Below, one piece after another: positions 10,680 through 21,860 of a stretch of 64,000 bases of DNA. The stretch lies in NCBI RefSeq assembly GCF_009727055.1, contig NC_052353.1, forward strand, positions 43,010,700 through 43,074,699, read 5' to 3'. Numbering within the stretch: position 1 is the first letter of the stretch; the number at the start of each line of letters is the position of its first letter. The DNA is from Benincasa hispida. Its lineage: Eukaryota; Streptophyta; Magnoliopsida; Cucurbitales; Cucurbitaceae. The notes under the pieces are model-generated. The model made no database searches and was not told where the DNA came from. It worked only from the letters and a program-made list of their open reading frames with translations. The position numbers and the translations under genes are program-made.

Positions 10680-12060
10680 AGGGATTAGAAGCAGGGTCAG
10701 TGAACCAAGAAAAATGATTTGGAATCAAACGATTAAAGGCACTAGGTGCCATAACCTTCGAAGGAACTACGAACCCCACCGACGCTGAGGCTTGGTTTGT
10801 CCTAATTGAGAAGTGCTTCAGGGTAATGTGATGCCCTGATGATAGAAAGGTAACTCTCGCTACCTTCTTATTGTAAAAGAGAGCTGAAGATCGGTGGCGT
10901 ATGTTATAGAGTAGAAGGAGGTCAGGGGATGAGTTTACGTGGGAGGAGTTTGGGAAAGATTTCTACGAGAAATTCTATCCCCAGGCGTTTCGCGATGCAA
11001 AGCGAAATAAATTATTAGGACTCGTACAAGGCTCCATGTCGGTGGCCGAGTATGAGCAAATGTACACTGAACTTAGTAGATACACTGGCAATATAGTCAA
11101 GGATGAAGAGGAGAGGTGAAAAAGGTTCGAGAAGGGATTACGACCTAAAATTCGCACACCAGTAACTGCCAGTGTTGATATATTGGAATTTTCAAAATTA
11201 GTTGAGGCAACAATGCAGGTGGAAGCCAGTCTAGTTGGGAAAACAGAATCGGAGCCCAAGGATCAGAAAGAGGAGAGTTAGAAGATTACATTAGGGGTTT
11301 CGAGTAAAAAATATCTAAGACCTGTTCCGGAAAGCAAAAGATCAAAGTAGAACATTCACAAGACAAGGCACACACTCAATATCCTGGAGAATCCATCGCA
11401 AGTGTTAATCGAAAGCCATGGTGCTCCGAATGTAAGCGGTACCACTCAGAGGGATGCTATGGAGGTACTAATGTGTGCTATAGCTATGGGGAACCAAGTC
11501 ACTATAAATGAAACTGCCCTCAGTCTAGACAACAGGATAAGAGGAAAGTGAAGACTTCGAAAGCCTGAAATGGGGATTTATCTTTCTAAAGTTAAACTAT
11601 TTATTTGAATTTGCATTATTATAGGCCAACTGTTATTGTGTATATGTGTTTTATAATGTGGTAATGAAGTACTCAGACTTTATAAGGATTTATGTTTATT
11701 CACTAGTTAATAGATGGGAATGGAGGAAAAGAAAAATCCTTTCTGTGTGTTGTGTGGAAAGAACTACATGGGAAAATGCTTGTGAGGAACGAACGAGTGT
11801 TATGTATGCAAGCAAGGACACATTGGGAAGAAATGCCTATAATTCTTTCGATTTCTGAAACATTGGGAAGCAGCCACTAGTTCGATTACAAGTCTTCCCT
11901 GCCAGAATTGCAATAGAAACCATAAGAGAGACTAGAAAGGAAGAGAAGGCTTGTGCTTAAAATATGAGCAGCCAGGACATCATTGCAAGGATTGTCTGAC
12001 AACTAGTCTAGATAGACCGAAGGAAACTTGGAAAATAGTATTGGTATTAAAGCACCACAA
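10680..12060 (+). pseudogene. gypsy gag with zinc knuckles in the gag-only element
   Basis: The retrotransposon-gag domain is readable from about 10738: ITFEGTTNPTDAEAWF, WEEFGKDFYEKFYPQ, GSMSVAEYEQMYTELSRY, RFEKGLRPKIRTPV (to about 11160). A knuckle of the form CYSYGEPSHYK-stop-NC follows (about 11470-11515); the second cysteine is tyrosine. A second cluster at about 11795-11840 reads ECYVCKQGHIGKKC, a good CCHC knuckle. At least six stops lie in frame. It is related to chromovirus-type gag, not to the host gag it interrupts. Confidence 0.75.
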
Positions 12061-12159
12061 AGTTGTATGGATGTAAATACAAGTGTAACTTGTAAAAGTT
12101 TGGTAATAAGTGAATAAAAAGAGCTTTCGTAATTAGATCTAATTTTGAGGACGGATTTT

Positions 12160-12176
12160 TTTTGGGGGGATGGATA
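12160..12176 (+). other. polypurine tract of the gag-only element
   Basis: The run tttttttGGGGGGATGGATA directly precedes the right terminal repeat; upstream gaggacggatttttttt resembles the usual lead-in to the polypurine tract in chromovirus-type gypsy elements. Confidence 0.65.
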
Positions 12177-12177
12177 T

Positions 12178-12255
12178 GTGACATCCTCACCCTTACAAAA
12201 TTCCTTTAAAGGTAGAAAGGAGCTTGGATGGCAAGTCTTGAGAGGGGGTATGACT
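12178..12255 (+). repeat. right terminal repeat of the gag-only element
   Basis: Begins GTGACATCCTCACCC and ends TATGACT. It pairs with 10348-10423 and is followed by the target-site copy AAAAT. Confidence 0.8.
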
Positions 12256-12488
12256 AAAATGCTTTTAGAGGATGCCCTACTGAAGAACCTCAGAAGTATC
12301 TTAGATCGTTTTTTGAAATATGTAGAACAATTAAGATTAACGAAATTACTAATGATTATAAATTTGCTCAAACTCTTTAAAACAAATATTCTTTTGTAGC
12401 TTCTCCACGTGCTTTATTAAATCTGTAACTTAAGACAACTTTGGGTAGATCTATGTAGGGGTCAGGGGGCATGTGCCCCTACCACCAA

Positions 12489-12512
12489 CCCCCCCCCCCC
12501 CCCCCCCCCCCC
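12489..12512. repeat. poly-C tract (C24)
   Basis: 24 consecutive C followed by A7, adjoining a palindromic gggggcatgtgcccc. Homopolymers of this length are error-prone in assemblies. Confidence 0.95.
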
Positions 12513-13260
12513 AAAAAAATGTATTTTTAATATAGATTTTAAGTAGTATATTAAAAATATATATAAAAACTCATTATTCTTTCAAAAGCACACATTTATC
12601 GTACAGGCTTAATCACAAATTAAAAAATTGTTATGGGAAACTCAATTGGGTCTTAAATAATTTTCTAAATAAGGATATTTGGTGAAAAACTAGGGGTCGG
12701 CTACCCAACATTCAACTAACCAAATTCAATGTCAACAATTTGGGGACAACCTTGAGTCGTACTAAAGTCAGATGTCGAAGCCTGTCACAAAAGATAGGCA
12801 GGTTAACTCCGCTTAAGTGCTAGAGGATGAAGACTATGGAATTGATTAGAGACAATGACGATCAAATCAACACTCCTCATTAGGATTGTCAAATTGAAAA
12901 TTTCCAAAATTGACAAGAAAAGCCAAGCTCGAGAATCTATACCCCTCAAGATAGGACATGCATGATACTAATACTTGCGCTCAACACTGCTTAGTTACGG
13001 TGGACACGTGCTAGAAACCTAGCTAAATCTTTAAAAAGATGGTGTTGTTAAATGTTTCAGGCATGGCCAGAGATCCGTTAATGATTTTTGAGGAGTAAGG
13101 TTTGATATGGTTATACCAGAGTGATAAGTTGGTATGCCATATAATGAAAAAGTTTGAACAAAAGTGCAACAAAGGTTAAAGCAATACTCCTAAGTTTGCA
13201 TCAACACACATGACTACTAAGTAGCCCATCCTCAAAACCAAACTTAGGAGTGAGGGCTAG
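12513..13260. other. unassigned, probably degenerate retroelement sequence
   Basis: No open frame or family motif could be recognised. It ends in a purine-rich aacttaggagtgagggctag immediately before an LTR-like start at 13261, suggesting it is the 3' untranslated end of a retroelement. Confidence 0.35.
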
Positions 13261-13525
13261 TGTTGAGGAGTGAATTTTGGCCTATCAGAATAAAGCTAAA
13301 AATCAAGGTAATATAAGATAAATCAAGATAATATGAGATAATAAAAAATAAGATAAAATAAAATAGTATAAAATTTTATCTTTCTTAGGATTAGAAAAAT
13401 CTCATATCCTAATCGTAGTACATTTAAGATAAAATCCTAGATCAAGTCCTCTATAAATACACCATAATGGCTCCATCAAAGGTAACTTAAAACTTTTAAC
13501 TTCTTCACTGATACAAAATTACAAA
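13261..13525 (+). repeat. LTR-like sequence (partial)
   Basis: Starts TGTTGAGGAGTGAATTTTGG after a purine tract, has ctctataaatacacc (TATA-like, about 13450) in a typical position, and stops where the 3' flank of transporter copy A begins. No matching second LTR was found. Confidence 0.45.
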
Positions 13526-13595
13526 TATTAGAAAAAAACTGTAAATTTGGTATTTGAGAAAATCATTAAAAAAAAAAAAAAAAAGACCTTAATTT

Positions 13596-15358
13596 CTAAG
13601 CATTTCCACTATTTTCCACGTCATCTAAAGTATTAGCCTTCTTAATAGAGAATTTCCACATCAAATTACCAAAAAGTCCCTCAACCTGCTCCAAATTCAC
13701 CCCACGTGTCTCTGGGAAGACTACATAAAAGAACACCCAACCCACCATCGCAATGCCAGCATAGAGAAAAAATGTGCCGCCAATTGTAATCGCATGGTAC
13801 AGGGACAAAAACGTCATTGACACAACTCCTCCCATCACGTTATTCACTACCAACCCCATGCTCACCCCTTGAGCGCGTAGCTTCAACGGGAATAACTCCG
13901 AGCTGACGTAAGTCATTGGCCCAATCCCCATCGAGAAAAATGCCACGGCAGTTAACACCATGGCAATGCAAAACCCCACCACCCATGTGTCTTGCTCTTG
14001 CGACCACTCAATAATCGTTAGCCCAACCCCTAATGTAATTAAAGATATGATCATTCCGCCGATGCTCATCAAAATCAATGGTCGCCGCCCAACTCGATCG
14101 AATAGGACGGTGGCGACCAAGATGAAAATTGTCTTTGTCACGCCAACAGCCACTGAAGCGAGAAGCTTGTGGTCGGAGGATGAGATTCCGACCTTTGCAA
14201 AGATTCTAGGGCTATATAAAACGACGGCATTCATACCGGAGGCTTCCTGGAAGAAATGCACGCCGATGACGGTTATCAAGATGTGGCGGACGGCTGGCGT
14301 TGGGCGAAGGAAGAACTCTTTCCATACGCCGCCACCGTGGCTACTCTGTTTTGGGATTGGAAAGACGTCGTCTTTGCAACTCGCTGAAATTCCGACAACA
14401 TTTTTTATGTCGTCGAGGCGTTGTAGAGATTCTTCTATGGAATTTGAGGTTCTGATGAGGACTTGTTTAGCTTCACCGAGACGACCTTGCATTACAAGCC
14501 ATCGTGGGGATTCTGGGATTACGAGAATCACAACAGCGGCTAAGAATAACGATGGGATTAATCCAATTCCAAGCATAAATCGCCATCCTAGTTGAATTGG
14601 AAGCTTGGAGAATGCGTAATTCGAAATGTATCCTAGTAAGATACCGACATTAACAAACACCTGCAACAAAATTCCTAAAATATTCTTTAATTTTGCGAAG
14701 AAATAAGGAAATCCATATCCAAGAAGAAGAGAATTGAGCCGTAATTTCAATTGGAAGGTAAATCTCGCTCTTAATTTAACAGTGCACCTCTGGAAAAGAG
14801 GAAAGGCAGCCGCGAGATGATGTCGGAGAAACCTCGGCGGTGTAAACAGAGGCAATTATCGAAGCGTATCCAATACCGATACCGGCAACGAATCTGCCGG
14901 ACATGAGGAGGCTGTAGTTAGGGGCGAACCCCATGAGAATGGCTCCAAAAAAGAAGAATCCAGCAGAGATAACCATGGTGTAGCGGCGGCCGATCAGATC
15001 GGATGTTCTGCCGGCAACGGCGGCGCCAATAGTGGCGTAGAGATTGATGATTCCGACCAGGATTTCCACTTTCACATCAGAAATTTGAAAATCCTCTTGA
15101 ATGTAGATTGCCGCACCACTCATTACACCTATATCTGTTTGAATACACAAAATTTCTACAATTCAAGGGTGAGAAGAACAGAGATGAAGAATGGAAAGGG
15201 AAGAAAGTAAAATTTCTGACCGTAACCAAGCAAAACGGAAGACATGGAAGCGATAATTGCACATAGAAAAGAAAATATGTTTTTGGTTTGTCGACTGATT
15301 CAATTAACGGAAAATGGAGGCCGGAAGTTGCAGAAACGTCATCATTCCGGCCGCCCAT
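13596..15358 (-). pseudogene. polyol/sugar transporter copy A (PLT5-like), frameshifted
   Basis: Minus-strand exons are 15358-15221, 15134-14788 and 14660-13596, with GT/AG introns of 86 and 127 bp and splice phases identical to copies B and C. The product would be a 12-TM proton-coupled polyol or monosaccharide symporter of the plasma membrane. MFS sugar-porter signatures survive: GRTSDLIGRR, PESPRWL, FFQEASGMNAVVLYS, DRVGRRPLIL, PETRG. Exon 1 is 138 nt against 142 nt in copy B: 4 nt are missing just after KPKT, so codons for the first membrane helix are read out of frame. Rescue by the in-frame ATG of MSSVLLGY would lose most of helix 1. The rest of the frame is open, so inactivation looks recent. 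The 3' flank and promoter match copy B in inverted orientation. Confidence 0.85.
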
Positions 15359-15535
15359 ACTTAGTTTTCCGGATAACTTGGAAATTCGAAAAGTAAAATC
15401 GGACATAAATAAGTATTGTAACTGGTCGGTTTGGTTGATTTTAATTGAGTTGAATTGTTCTAAATTACCAATATGTCCTTCGGCTTTTGAAGATTTTTTA
15501 AAATTATTATTATGAATATTATAATAATAAATAGA
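15359..15535 (-). promoter_or_regulatory. promoter region of copy A, duplicated with copy B
   Basis: Reading the minus strand, the sequence preceding the ATG matches 44280-44512: for example cttcaaaagccgaaggacatattggtaattta against caaaagctcaagggtatattggtaattta. Copy B's TATA-like ttttatag has no clear equivalent here. Homology ends near 15535 at the copia LTR. Confidence 0.6.
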
Positions 15536-15540
15536 TGTCC

Positions 15541-15849
15541 ATTGTTTAGTGTTCTAAAGCCATGTGTCTTATTATTATTGTTCATGTGCCTTGTAATTAT
15601 TCAGGCTTGGTGTCTATGTAAGTCCACATCCTATTTGTCACTTTGCCTATAAATAATAGTATTTGGTGGATCTTAAAATCATACATACATTGGTGAAAAT
15701 TCTACTAATTTTCATATTATCTAATTTTATAATTTTATTTATTTTATTTTATATATTTAATATTATTATATAAATATATTATTATATTATATTTTCTCTA
15801 TATCTGTGTTCCTATTGTGCTCTTCAAATTCACATTACGTTATCAGCAC
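15541..15849 (+). repeat. 5' LTR and primer-binding site of the plus-strand copia element
   Basis: AT-rich sequence with cctataaataata (TATA-like, about 15648) and a downstream leader ending cacattacg, then the primer-binding site TTATCAGCAC at 15840-15849. The left LTR border is approximate. Confidence 0.6.
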
Positions 15850-15998
15850 AAACTCCTGTCTTTTTTCCCCCTAAAGGTAGGTCATAAAGGTAGTTGATTT
15901 TTTCCTCTTTGTTATAATTAATAAATTTAATGTTATTTTGCATATTCAATATCTATTAAATTTCTAACATAAGTACAATATTTTATGATAGTGCTATT

Positions 15999-16870
15999 AT
16001 GACAAATCTCACAAAATTAGAATTAGTCACCCTTGATATTAACGACAATAATTATTTGTCATGGGCACTTGATGCCGAAACCCACCTGGATGCTATGAAT
16101 CTTGGGGAGACTATTAAAGAAGAAAATATGACATCTAGTCAGAACAAAGTAAAAGCTATGATTTTCCTTCGTCATCATCTCCATGAGGGATTGAAAATGG
16201 AGTATCTTACAATAAAAGATCTTCGTATCTTGTGGAAAAATTTAAAAGAGAGGTATGATTATCAAAAAACAATTATTCTTCCTAAAGCTCGTTATGAGTG
16301 GATACACTTGAGGCTACAAGATTTCAAATCAGTAAGTGATTATAACTCCGCATTATTTAAAATAATCAATTCGAAATTGTTATTATGCAGAGAGAAAATT
16401 ACTGATGTCGATATGTTAGAGAAGACATTTTCTACATTTCATGTCTCAAATATGCTGATGCAACAGTAATATCGAGAGAAAGGTTTTAAATAGTATTCTG
16501 AGTTAATTTCATGTCTTCTCGTAGTCGAACAAAATAATGAGTTATTGATGAAAAATCATGAATCTTGACCAACCGAAACGACACCATTCCCTGAAGTGAA
16601 TGTTGTGAATTTTAATAATAATCGTGGTCGAGGTCGTGTTCGCGATCGAAGTCGTGACCATGGCTGAGGAAGAAATAATTATTATTTTCGTGGTGGTCGT
16701 TTTAATCATTTAAATTTCAAAAGAATTACACAAAATGATGATCACAAAAGAAAAGCTCCACAAGATAAGATTTCAAAAAGTGTTGAAAATAAATGCTTCC
16801 GATGCGGAATGATTGAGCATTGGTCACGTACCTGTCGTACGTCAAAACACTTAGTTGACCTCTATTAGGC
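15999..16870 (+). pseudogene. copia gag with zinc knuckle
   Basis: A 156-aa open frame (15999-16469) begins MTNLTKLELVTLDI and shows UBN2-type gag landmarks: NNYLSWALDAETHL, AMIFLRHHLHEGLKMEYL, WKNLKERYD, EWIHLRLQDFKSVSDYN. After stops near 16470 a basic arginine/glycine-rich stretch (16618-16700) leads to a CCHC knuckle CFRCGMIEHWSRTC at about 16797-16838. Gag builds the particle and the knuckle binds RNA. The start fits: it lies 150 bp after the primer-binding site. Confidence 0.8.
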
Positions 16871-17173
16871 CTCCCTAAAGGAAAAAGAGAAAAATGTGCA
16901 AGCACATTTTGCATACCAGGATAATGACATATTTGACCCATCCCATATGAAAAAATTTGGATGTGGTGGACTTCTTTGAATCTCCTGAAGAGAAGATTTG
17001 CATAGTTGATGGAACATCAAGTGTTTCTTTTGATTTTGAGAATATCTAGACTTAATATTACTGTTTTCTTTTATCCATCTCCATGTTTTTTGTAGTAACT
17101 TTTGTATATTTTAAGTGTTGTTTTTCATATTGTAATTATTTTCTTTTAGTAAAGAAACATTGATCATTTTCAT

Positions 17174-17575
17174 ATGTTTGGTGACTCAAAAATGAGTAAA
17201 GAAAATCTATATCTAGCAGACAGTGCAACTAACATAAAAATACTTACAAATAAAAAATATTTTTCAAAATTGACAATGCTGAAAACAAAAGTAAATATAA
17301 TATCAAGTTCTACAAACTTGATCGAAGGTTTTGGAAAAGCAAATATTATTTTACCTAGAGGAACAAAATTTATAATTGACAATACATTGTTTTCTAGTCA
17401 ATCAAAGAAAAATCTTTTAAGTTTTAAAGATATACGTTGCAATGGTTATCATATTGAGACTGATAGTAAGAATAATGTGAAATATCTATATATCATATCC
17501 ACTGTCTCTAATGAAAAACGTATATTGGAAGAGTTGCCTGCTTTGTCTTTTGTATTGTATTATACTCATATATGA
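17174..17575 (+). pseudogene. copia protease region
   Basis: The open frame contains LYLADSATNIKIL, where copia proteases of this group have DSA/DSGATTHTI, followed by KKYFS, NLIEGFGKANIILP and KKNLLSFKDIRCNGYHIET. It precedes integrase as expected and is separated from gag by stops. Confidence 0.75.
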
Positions 17576-17635
17576 GTAATTGAAACATATGCAACAATGA
17601 ACCTGAAGTTCATGAATCCAGACATATTTACAATT

Positions 17636-18334
17636 TGGCATGACCGTGGGTCATCCAAGATCTATAATGATGAGAAGAATTATTGACAATTCAAATGGAC
17701 ACCCATTGAAGAACCAGAAAATTCTTCAATCTAATGAATTATCATGTGATGCTTGCTTTCAAGAAAAATTGATGATTAGACCATCACCAACTAAACTGGG
17801 GACTGAATCACCTACATTTTTAGAACGAATTCATGGTGATATATGTGGACCCATTAACCCATAAAATGGACCATTTAGATATTTTATGGTATTAATAGAT
17901 GCATCCAGCAGATGGTCACACGTATGTTTATTATCAAGTCAAAATCTTGCATTTTCAAGATTACTTGCTCAAATAATTAAGTTAAGAACACAATTTCTTG
18001 ATTATACAATTAAGACTCTTCGTCTTAATAATGCTGGTGAATTTACATCTCAAGCTTTTGATAATTATTGTATATCAATTGGGATAAGTGTTGAACATCC
18101 TATAGCTCATGTTCATACATAAAATTGTTTAGCATAATCATTTATAAAACATTTGCAATTATTGCAAGACCATTACTTATGAGAGCTAAGTTTCTTACAT
18201 CTGTATGGGGACATGCTATTTTGCATGCAGCGTCACTTGTACGTATTAAGTCAATAGCTTTTCACAAGTACTCACCATTACAATTAGCTTATGGTTATGA
18301 GCCAAATATTTCCCATCTGAGATTTTTTTTTTAA
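17636..18334 (+). pseudogene. copia integrase
   Basis: The pieces read in order: a zinc-binding start with GHPRSIMMRRII and CDACFQEKL (17640-17790), PTFLERIHGDICGPI (about 17815), the core start FMVLIDASSRWSHVCLL (17880-17930), TLRLNNAGEFTSQAFDNYC (about 18010-18070; the usual catalytic D is N here), and the end of the core (18125-18334). Stops at about 17863 and 18121 separate them. Confidence 0.8.
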
Positions 18335-18961
18335 TGTGCAATATATGTTCCAATTGCTCCACCACAACGCACTAAGATGGGTCCTTAAAGGAGGTCAGGA
18401 ATATATGTTGGATATGATTCCCCATCAATTATTAAATATCTTGAGCCCCTGATGGGTGATGTATTTACTGCACGATTTGCTGAATGTCATTTTAATGAGA
18501 CAAATATTCCAACATTGGGGGGTGGGGGATTAAAAAGTTGGAAAAAGAAATTATATGAAATGTACGTTATGTATCATTTAGATCCTCGTACAGTTCAATG
18601 TGAACTTGAAGTTCAGAAAATAATTCATTTGCAAAATATAGCAAATCAATTATCATATGCATTTATAGATGCAAAGAAAGTAACTAAGTCACATATACCA
18701 GTTGTAAATGTTCCATTAAAAATTGATATCCCAACACAACAAGTTGTCACTAATGAGTCTAGAACATGGCAGAAGCGTGGTAGACAACTAGGTTCCAAAG
18801 ATAAAAATCCTCGAAAACGAAAAATAATTAATAGTGACAAAGACTTGGTTGAGGATGTAAATACCCATAAAGAAATCCTCGACATGACTATTGAGGAAGG
18901 TGAAATACCTAAAAATAATAATGAGATTTCAATAAACTATGTCATGATAGAAAAAAGATAG
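18335..18961 (+). pseudogene. copia integrase C-terminus and linker to RT
   Basis: After a T-run near 18327 the sequence gives the integrase tail (gcaatatatgttccaattgc region; GIYVGYDSPSIIKYLEP around 18400). A 169-aa open frame follows (18452-18961), rich in lysine and ending in the VKKRWKRGRQLGSKDKNPRK-like basic linker. No separate function is likely. Confidence 0.65.
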
Positions 18962-19029
18962 GATCGAACTAATGTAATTATTGACAACATTTTTTGCGTC
19001 TAATATTGCTATTGATATTATATCTGAAA

Positions 19030-19614
19030 ATGAAGATCTTGAACCAAAATCTGTTGAAGAATGTTGACATAGAAAAGATTGGCTTCAGTGGAAGGAAGCA
19101 ATCGAGATAGAGTTAAACTCACTTTCAAAACTTCAGGTTTTTGGACCAGTAGTCTGAACACCAAAAGGTGTTAAACCTGTGGGATATAAATGAGTATTTG
19201 TGATGAAAAAGAAATGAAAATAATGAGGTCACAAGATATAAAGTAAGACTAGTAGCACAAGGTTGTTCACAAAAACTTGATATTGATTTTGAGGAGACGT
19301 ATTCTCCGGTGATGGATGCAATTACACTAAGATATTTAATTGGTTTGACTATGTATGAAAGTATGGATATGAATCTTATGGATGTAGTCACAACATATTT
19401 ATATGGATCTCTTGATAATGATATTCATATGAGAATTCCAGAAGGATTTAAGGTACCTGAAATATATACATCGAATTCCCGAGAATGGTATTTAATAAAG
19501 TTACAGAGATCACTATATGGATTGAAACAATCGAGATGGATGTGGTACAATCGCTTGAGTGGATATTTATTGAAAGAAGGATATCAAAATAATCCAATAT
19601 GTCTGTGTGTTTTT
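19030..19614 (+). pseudogene. copia reverse transcriptase, 5' part
   Basis: Readable pieces: WLQWKEAIEIELNSL-like start (about 19080-19125), KARLVAQG-type region (19240-19265), FEETYSPVMDAITLRYLI (19290-19340), MDVVTTYLYGSLDNDIHMRIPEGF (19378-19450; the usual A-x-L-x-G block) and LYGLKQSRWMWYNRL (19510-19556). It stops at 19614 exactly where another copia LTR begins. Confidence 0.8.
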
Positions 19615-21724
19615 TGAAGGAACTCTTATACAAGAGTACCTCTGAGCGGAAGTGGATCGTTCCAAACTCATTGTGACAGAATTACCGCATTTACAATCTA
19701 ACAGAATAGATATGCAATTAAGAACAAATTACCAACATGCTTTGAAACTTAAACAATAAGAGAACAGGAAATACGTACCAGTTGAAGAACTCTTCTTCAC
19801 CAAAACTCGTTTTCCTCTAAGGAATGCTCCTCTCGCTCTCGCTGGAAAAGTCAAGGCAATCATCCACCAAAAACCCGGTCATCTACCTACGAACGGACTC
19901 CACACGAACACAACAATGGGGATAACACCACCACTTAGAACACTCGGTATTCTTAGTGTGAGAATCTAGGAGGTGTGGGCTTTTTTGGATTTGGTAGAGG
20001 GACGGAGGAAAGGAAGATCGTATACCACGACCAAGCAAGTGGGAGAATATCGGGTCTATCGTATAGACAATCCTTGATCGTTTAAAAAGAAGGTACATGA
20101 TCGTTTAGTAAATAGGCTGTGATCGTATAGACGATCGTTTAGTAAACGCTCAGGCGTGTGATCGTTTAGGAAAAATATAGACGATCGTTTAGTAAATCCT
20201 ATGCAATCATTTAGAAAGAAGCGTGCATGTATACGATCGTGTAGAAACATTGAGCTATCGTTTTGGCTCTTGGTTTACTATGCGATAGGCAGTATACAAC
20301 TCGTGAACGAATGACCGATCCTTTGCAAAATGAAAACAATTTTCATTTTATTCTTTAGAGAAAACATCAGCACAATTATCCTATAATTGTCAAATTAAAA
20401 ATAATAAATATAATCATATTATATTCATTAACCTATGGTATAATATCACATCATATACAATACATTAACCATAGTCTTTTCTCCTCCACTAGATATAAAA
20501 CATATTTATATCATTTTCCTCCAAATAATGTATCTCATACATATTGTCAATCATATCATATATAATTAACCAGTTCAATCCTTTCATATATAATCGAACT
20601 TCCTCTTGTCAATTTGAACACTTCAATCTGACCCAAAAACTGATTCTCAACTTGAATCCATTGAGCTACCAAGGGGACCTTATAGACCTATGATTCGAAG
20701 CTCCAACGGTACGTGAATAGCTGACTAAACTCTTCAGCCACGAGATCCACCATCTGTTAACTGCCAGGAATTCCACTAAAGACCGACAGTTACATTCTTC
20801 TCATCACAGATATATTTATGTGTCCATCGAATATAACCAATCAACAGTATGATAATCCTTCACAGATGTTCGTAAGTATAGTTGGGCCAATTTACCGTTT
20901 TCCCCTGTAGTTACATCTAACTCCTTAAGTACCACTCATCCCTCTAGTGAACAATACAACATAGTCCTACTATTTGTGGACACTTCTCGGGCCATGAGAA
21001 GGTGTGTGACGCCACATTGTTCAAGCCTTGAGATTATCCCTTAAGGGAGCAATCTATCTACTTACCCCTACTTTGGGGAAGAAGTGAATTCCATATTGTG
21101 TAGTTGAGTTCCCAACTCCCAAATCAGATGAATTCCTAAAGTGATAGGTTTGAGTCGGCGATATGGCCACTCGTAGCCATGAAAATCAAAGGATCGCCCT
21201 CAAAGGCAGAAGTTCCCAACTCACTTAGAATTGAGGTCATGTTACCTATGGTCATCCTAGTGAAGTGAAGTCTCTGTCATGAATGACGTTATATAATGAG
21301 ACTATAACACTTTGTGGTCCGGTCTTATACAAACTCCTTTGTATAGGACGCCTCTGCTCGCATGTCCCCACATGAATGATCAGGATCAGACCATTTGTAA
21401 CAAGTAATAACATTTGTAACTATTCTATAAAGCGAGCGGCATCCGTCGCATTACCAGGATAAAGTTTCCCTCCTATATCCATATACTACTGACCATTTTG
21501 GTTATCACTTAAGACATGATCCCATTGTATGTCTCCACATACATGCTTAAGTTAGAAATGCCAACCAGGGATCTTAGTTTATTGGTTTGTGGTAAAGCAA
21601 ATAAAACATCCAATGTTCATAGACATAAGTGAAGAAAATATCATATATTATACATCACAAGCATTTATTCAAAACTGTGTTTACAAACTACAGGACACGA
21701 GAGTTTAAGGCATCATTCCGAACA
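19615..21724 (-). repeat. 3' LTR of minus-strand copia element (2.1 kb)
   Basis: On the minus strand it starts TGTTCGGAATGATGCC (21724), preceded by the purine tract GGACAAGTGGAAG, and ends CCTTCA at 19615. It is the same family as the solo LTR at 39901-41886: they share gcggaaatggatcg, cttttgagctaccaaggaga and tctccacatacatgtttaag. It differs by carrying a minisatellite at about 20050-20270. It interrupts the RT of the plus-strand copia element. Confidence 0.8.
20050..20270. repeat. ATCGTTTAG/ACGATCGT minisatellite inside the copia LTR
   Basis: About ten copies of ATCGT(T/A)TA(G) at 15-30 bp spacing, several arranged as the palindromic core ACGATCGT (for example about 20131 and 20179). The related LTR at 39901-41886 has a single copy (about 40308). 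Confidence 0.85.
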
Positions 21725-21860
21725 ATCTTCCACTTGTCCTAAAGTGAGTGGGGTGTATATATAACTAGTACAAAATAATAAACTAGGGCACTAAGAACCA
21801 GTACATAAATATCTCACACTTGCCCTAGTCCAATCGCGAGCGTTCCGGTAGACCCATTCT

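Larger units (their letters stand above)
10348..12255 (+). mobile_element. non-autonomous gag-only LTR element (TR-GAG-like)
   Basis: A complete 1.9-kb insertion inside the gag of another gypsy element, flanked by the 5-bp direct repeat AAAAT (10343-10347 and 12256-12260). It has terminal repeats of only 76-78 bp (10348-10423 and 12178-12255), a primer-binding site TGGTATCAG at 10427, a degenerate gypsy gag with zinc knuckles, and a purine tract GGGGGGATGGA just before the right repeat. No protease, RT or integrase is present, so mobilisation would have needed another element. Repeat divergence of roughly a quarter by eye means it is old. Confidence 0.75.
10095..12420 (+). pseudogene. gypsy gag, split by a 1.9-kb insertion
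   Basis: The left part (10095-10347) starts MTRDKDISFVPFD and has a basic/glutamate-rich stretch, then the conserved NNFELKLGLIQM at about 10302-10335. The right part resumes at 12261 with AFRGCPTEEPQKYLRSFFEI, then CRTIKINEI, which is the expected continuation of an Athila-like gag N-terminal domain. The two halves join across the inserted element with one extra A. A stop at about 12378 and loss of the rest after 12420 show the element is a remnant. Gag would have formed the particle shell. Confidence 0.75.
15541..19614 (+). mobile_element. Ty1/copia element, plus strand, truncated in RT
   Basis: Order: LTR (about 15541-15836), primer-binding site ttatcagcac (15840), gag, zinc knuckle, protease, integrase, linker and RT, cut at 19614 by the LTR of a minus-strand copia element. 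The primer-binding motif acgttatcagcac is characteristic of one plant copia group and differs from the tRNA-Met type used by the other copia copies here. Several stops and frame breaks occur; the 3' half of RT, RNase H and the 3' LTR are absent. Confidence 0.8.

Noticed and set aside
13960..14595. 211-codon open stretch on the plus strand
   Set aside because: It lies opposite exon 3 of transporter copy A, has no family motif, and the minus-strand frame carries the recognisable MFS signatures. Similar antisense stretches occur opposite copies B and C.
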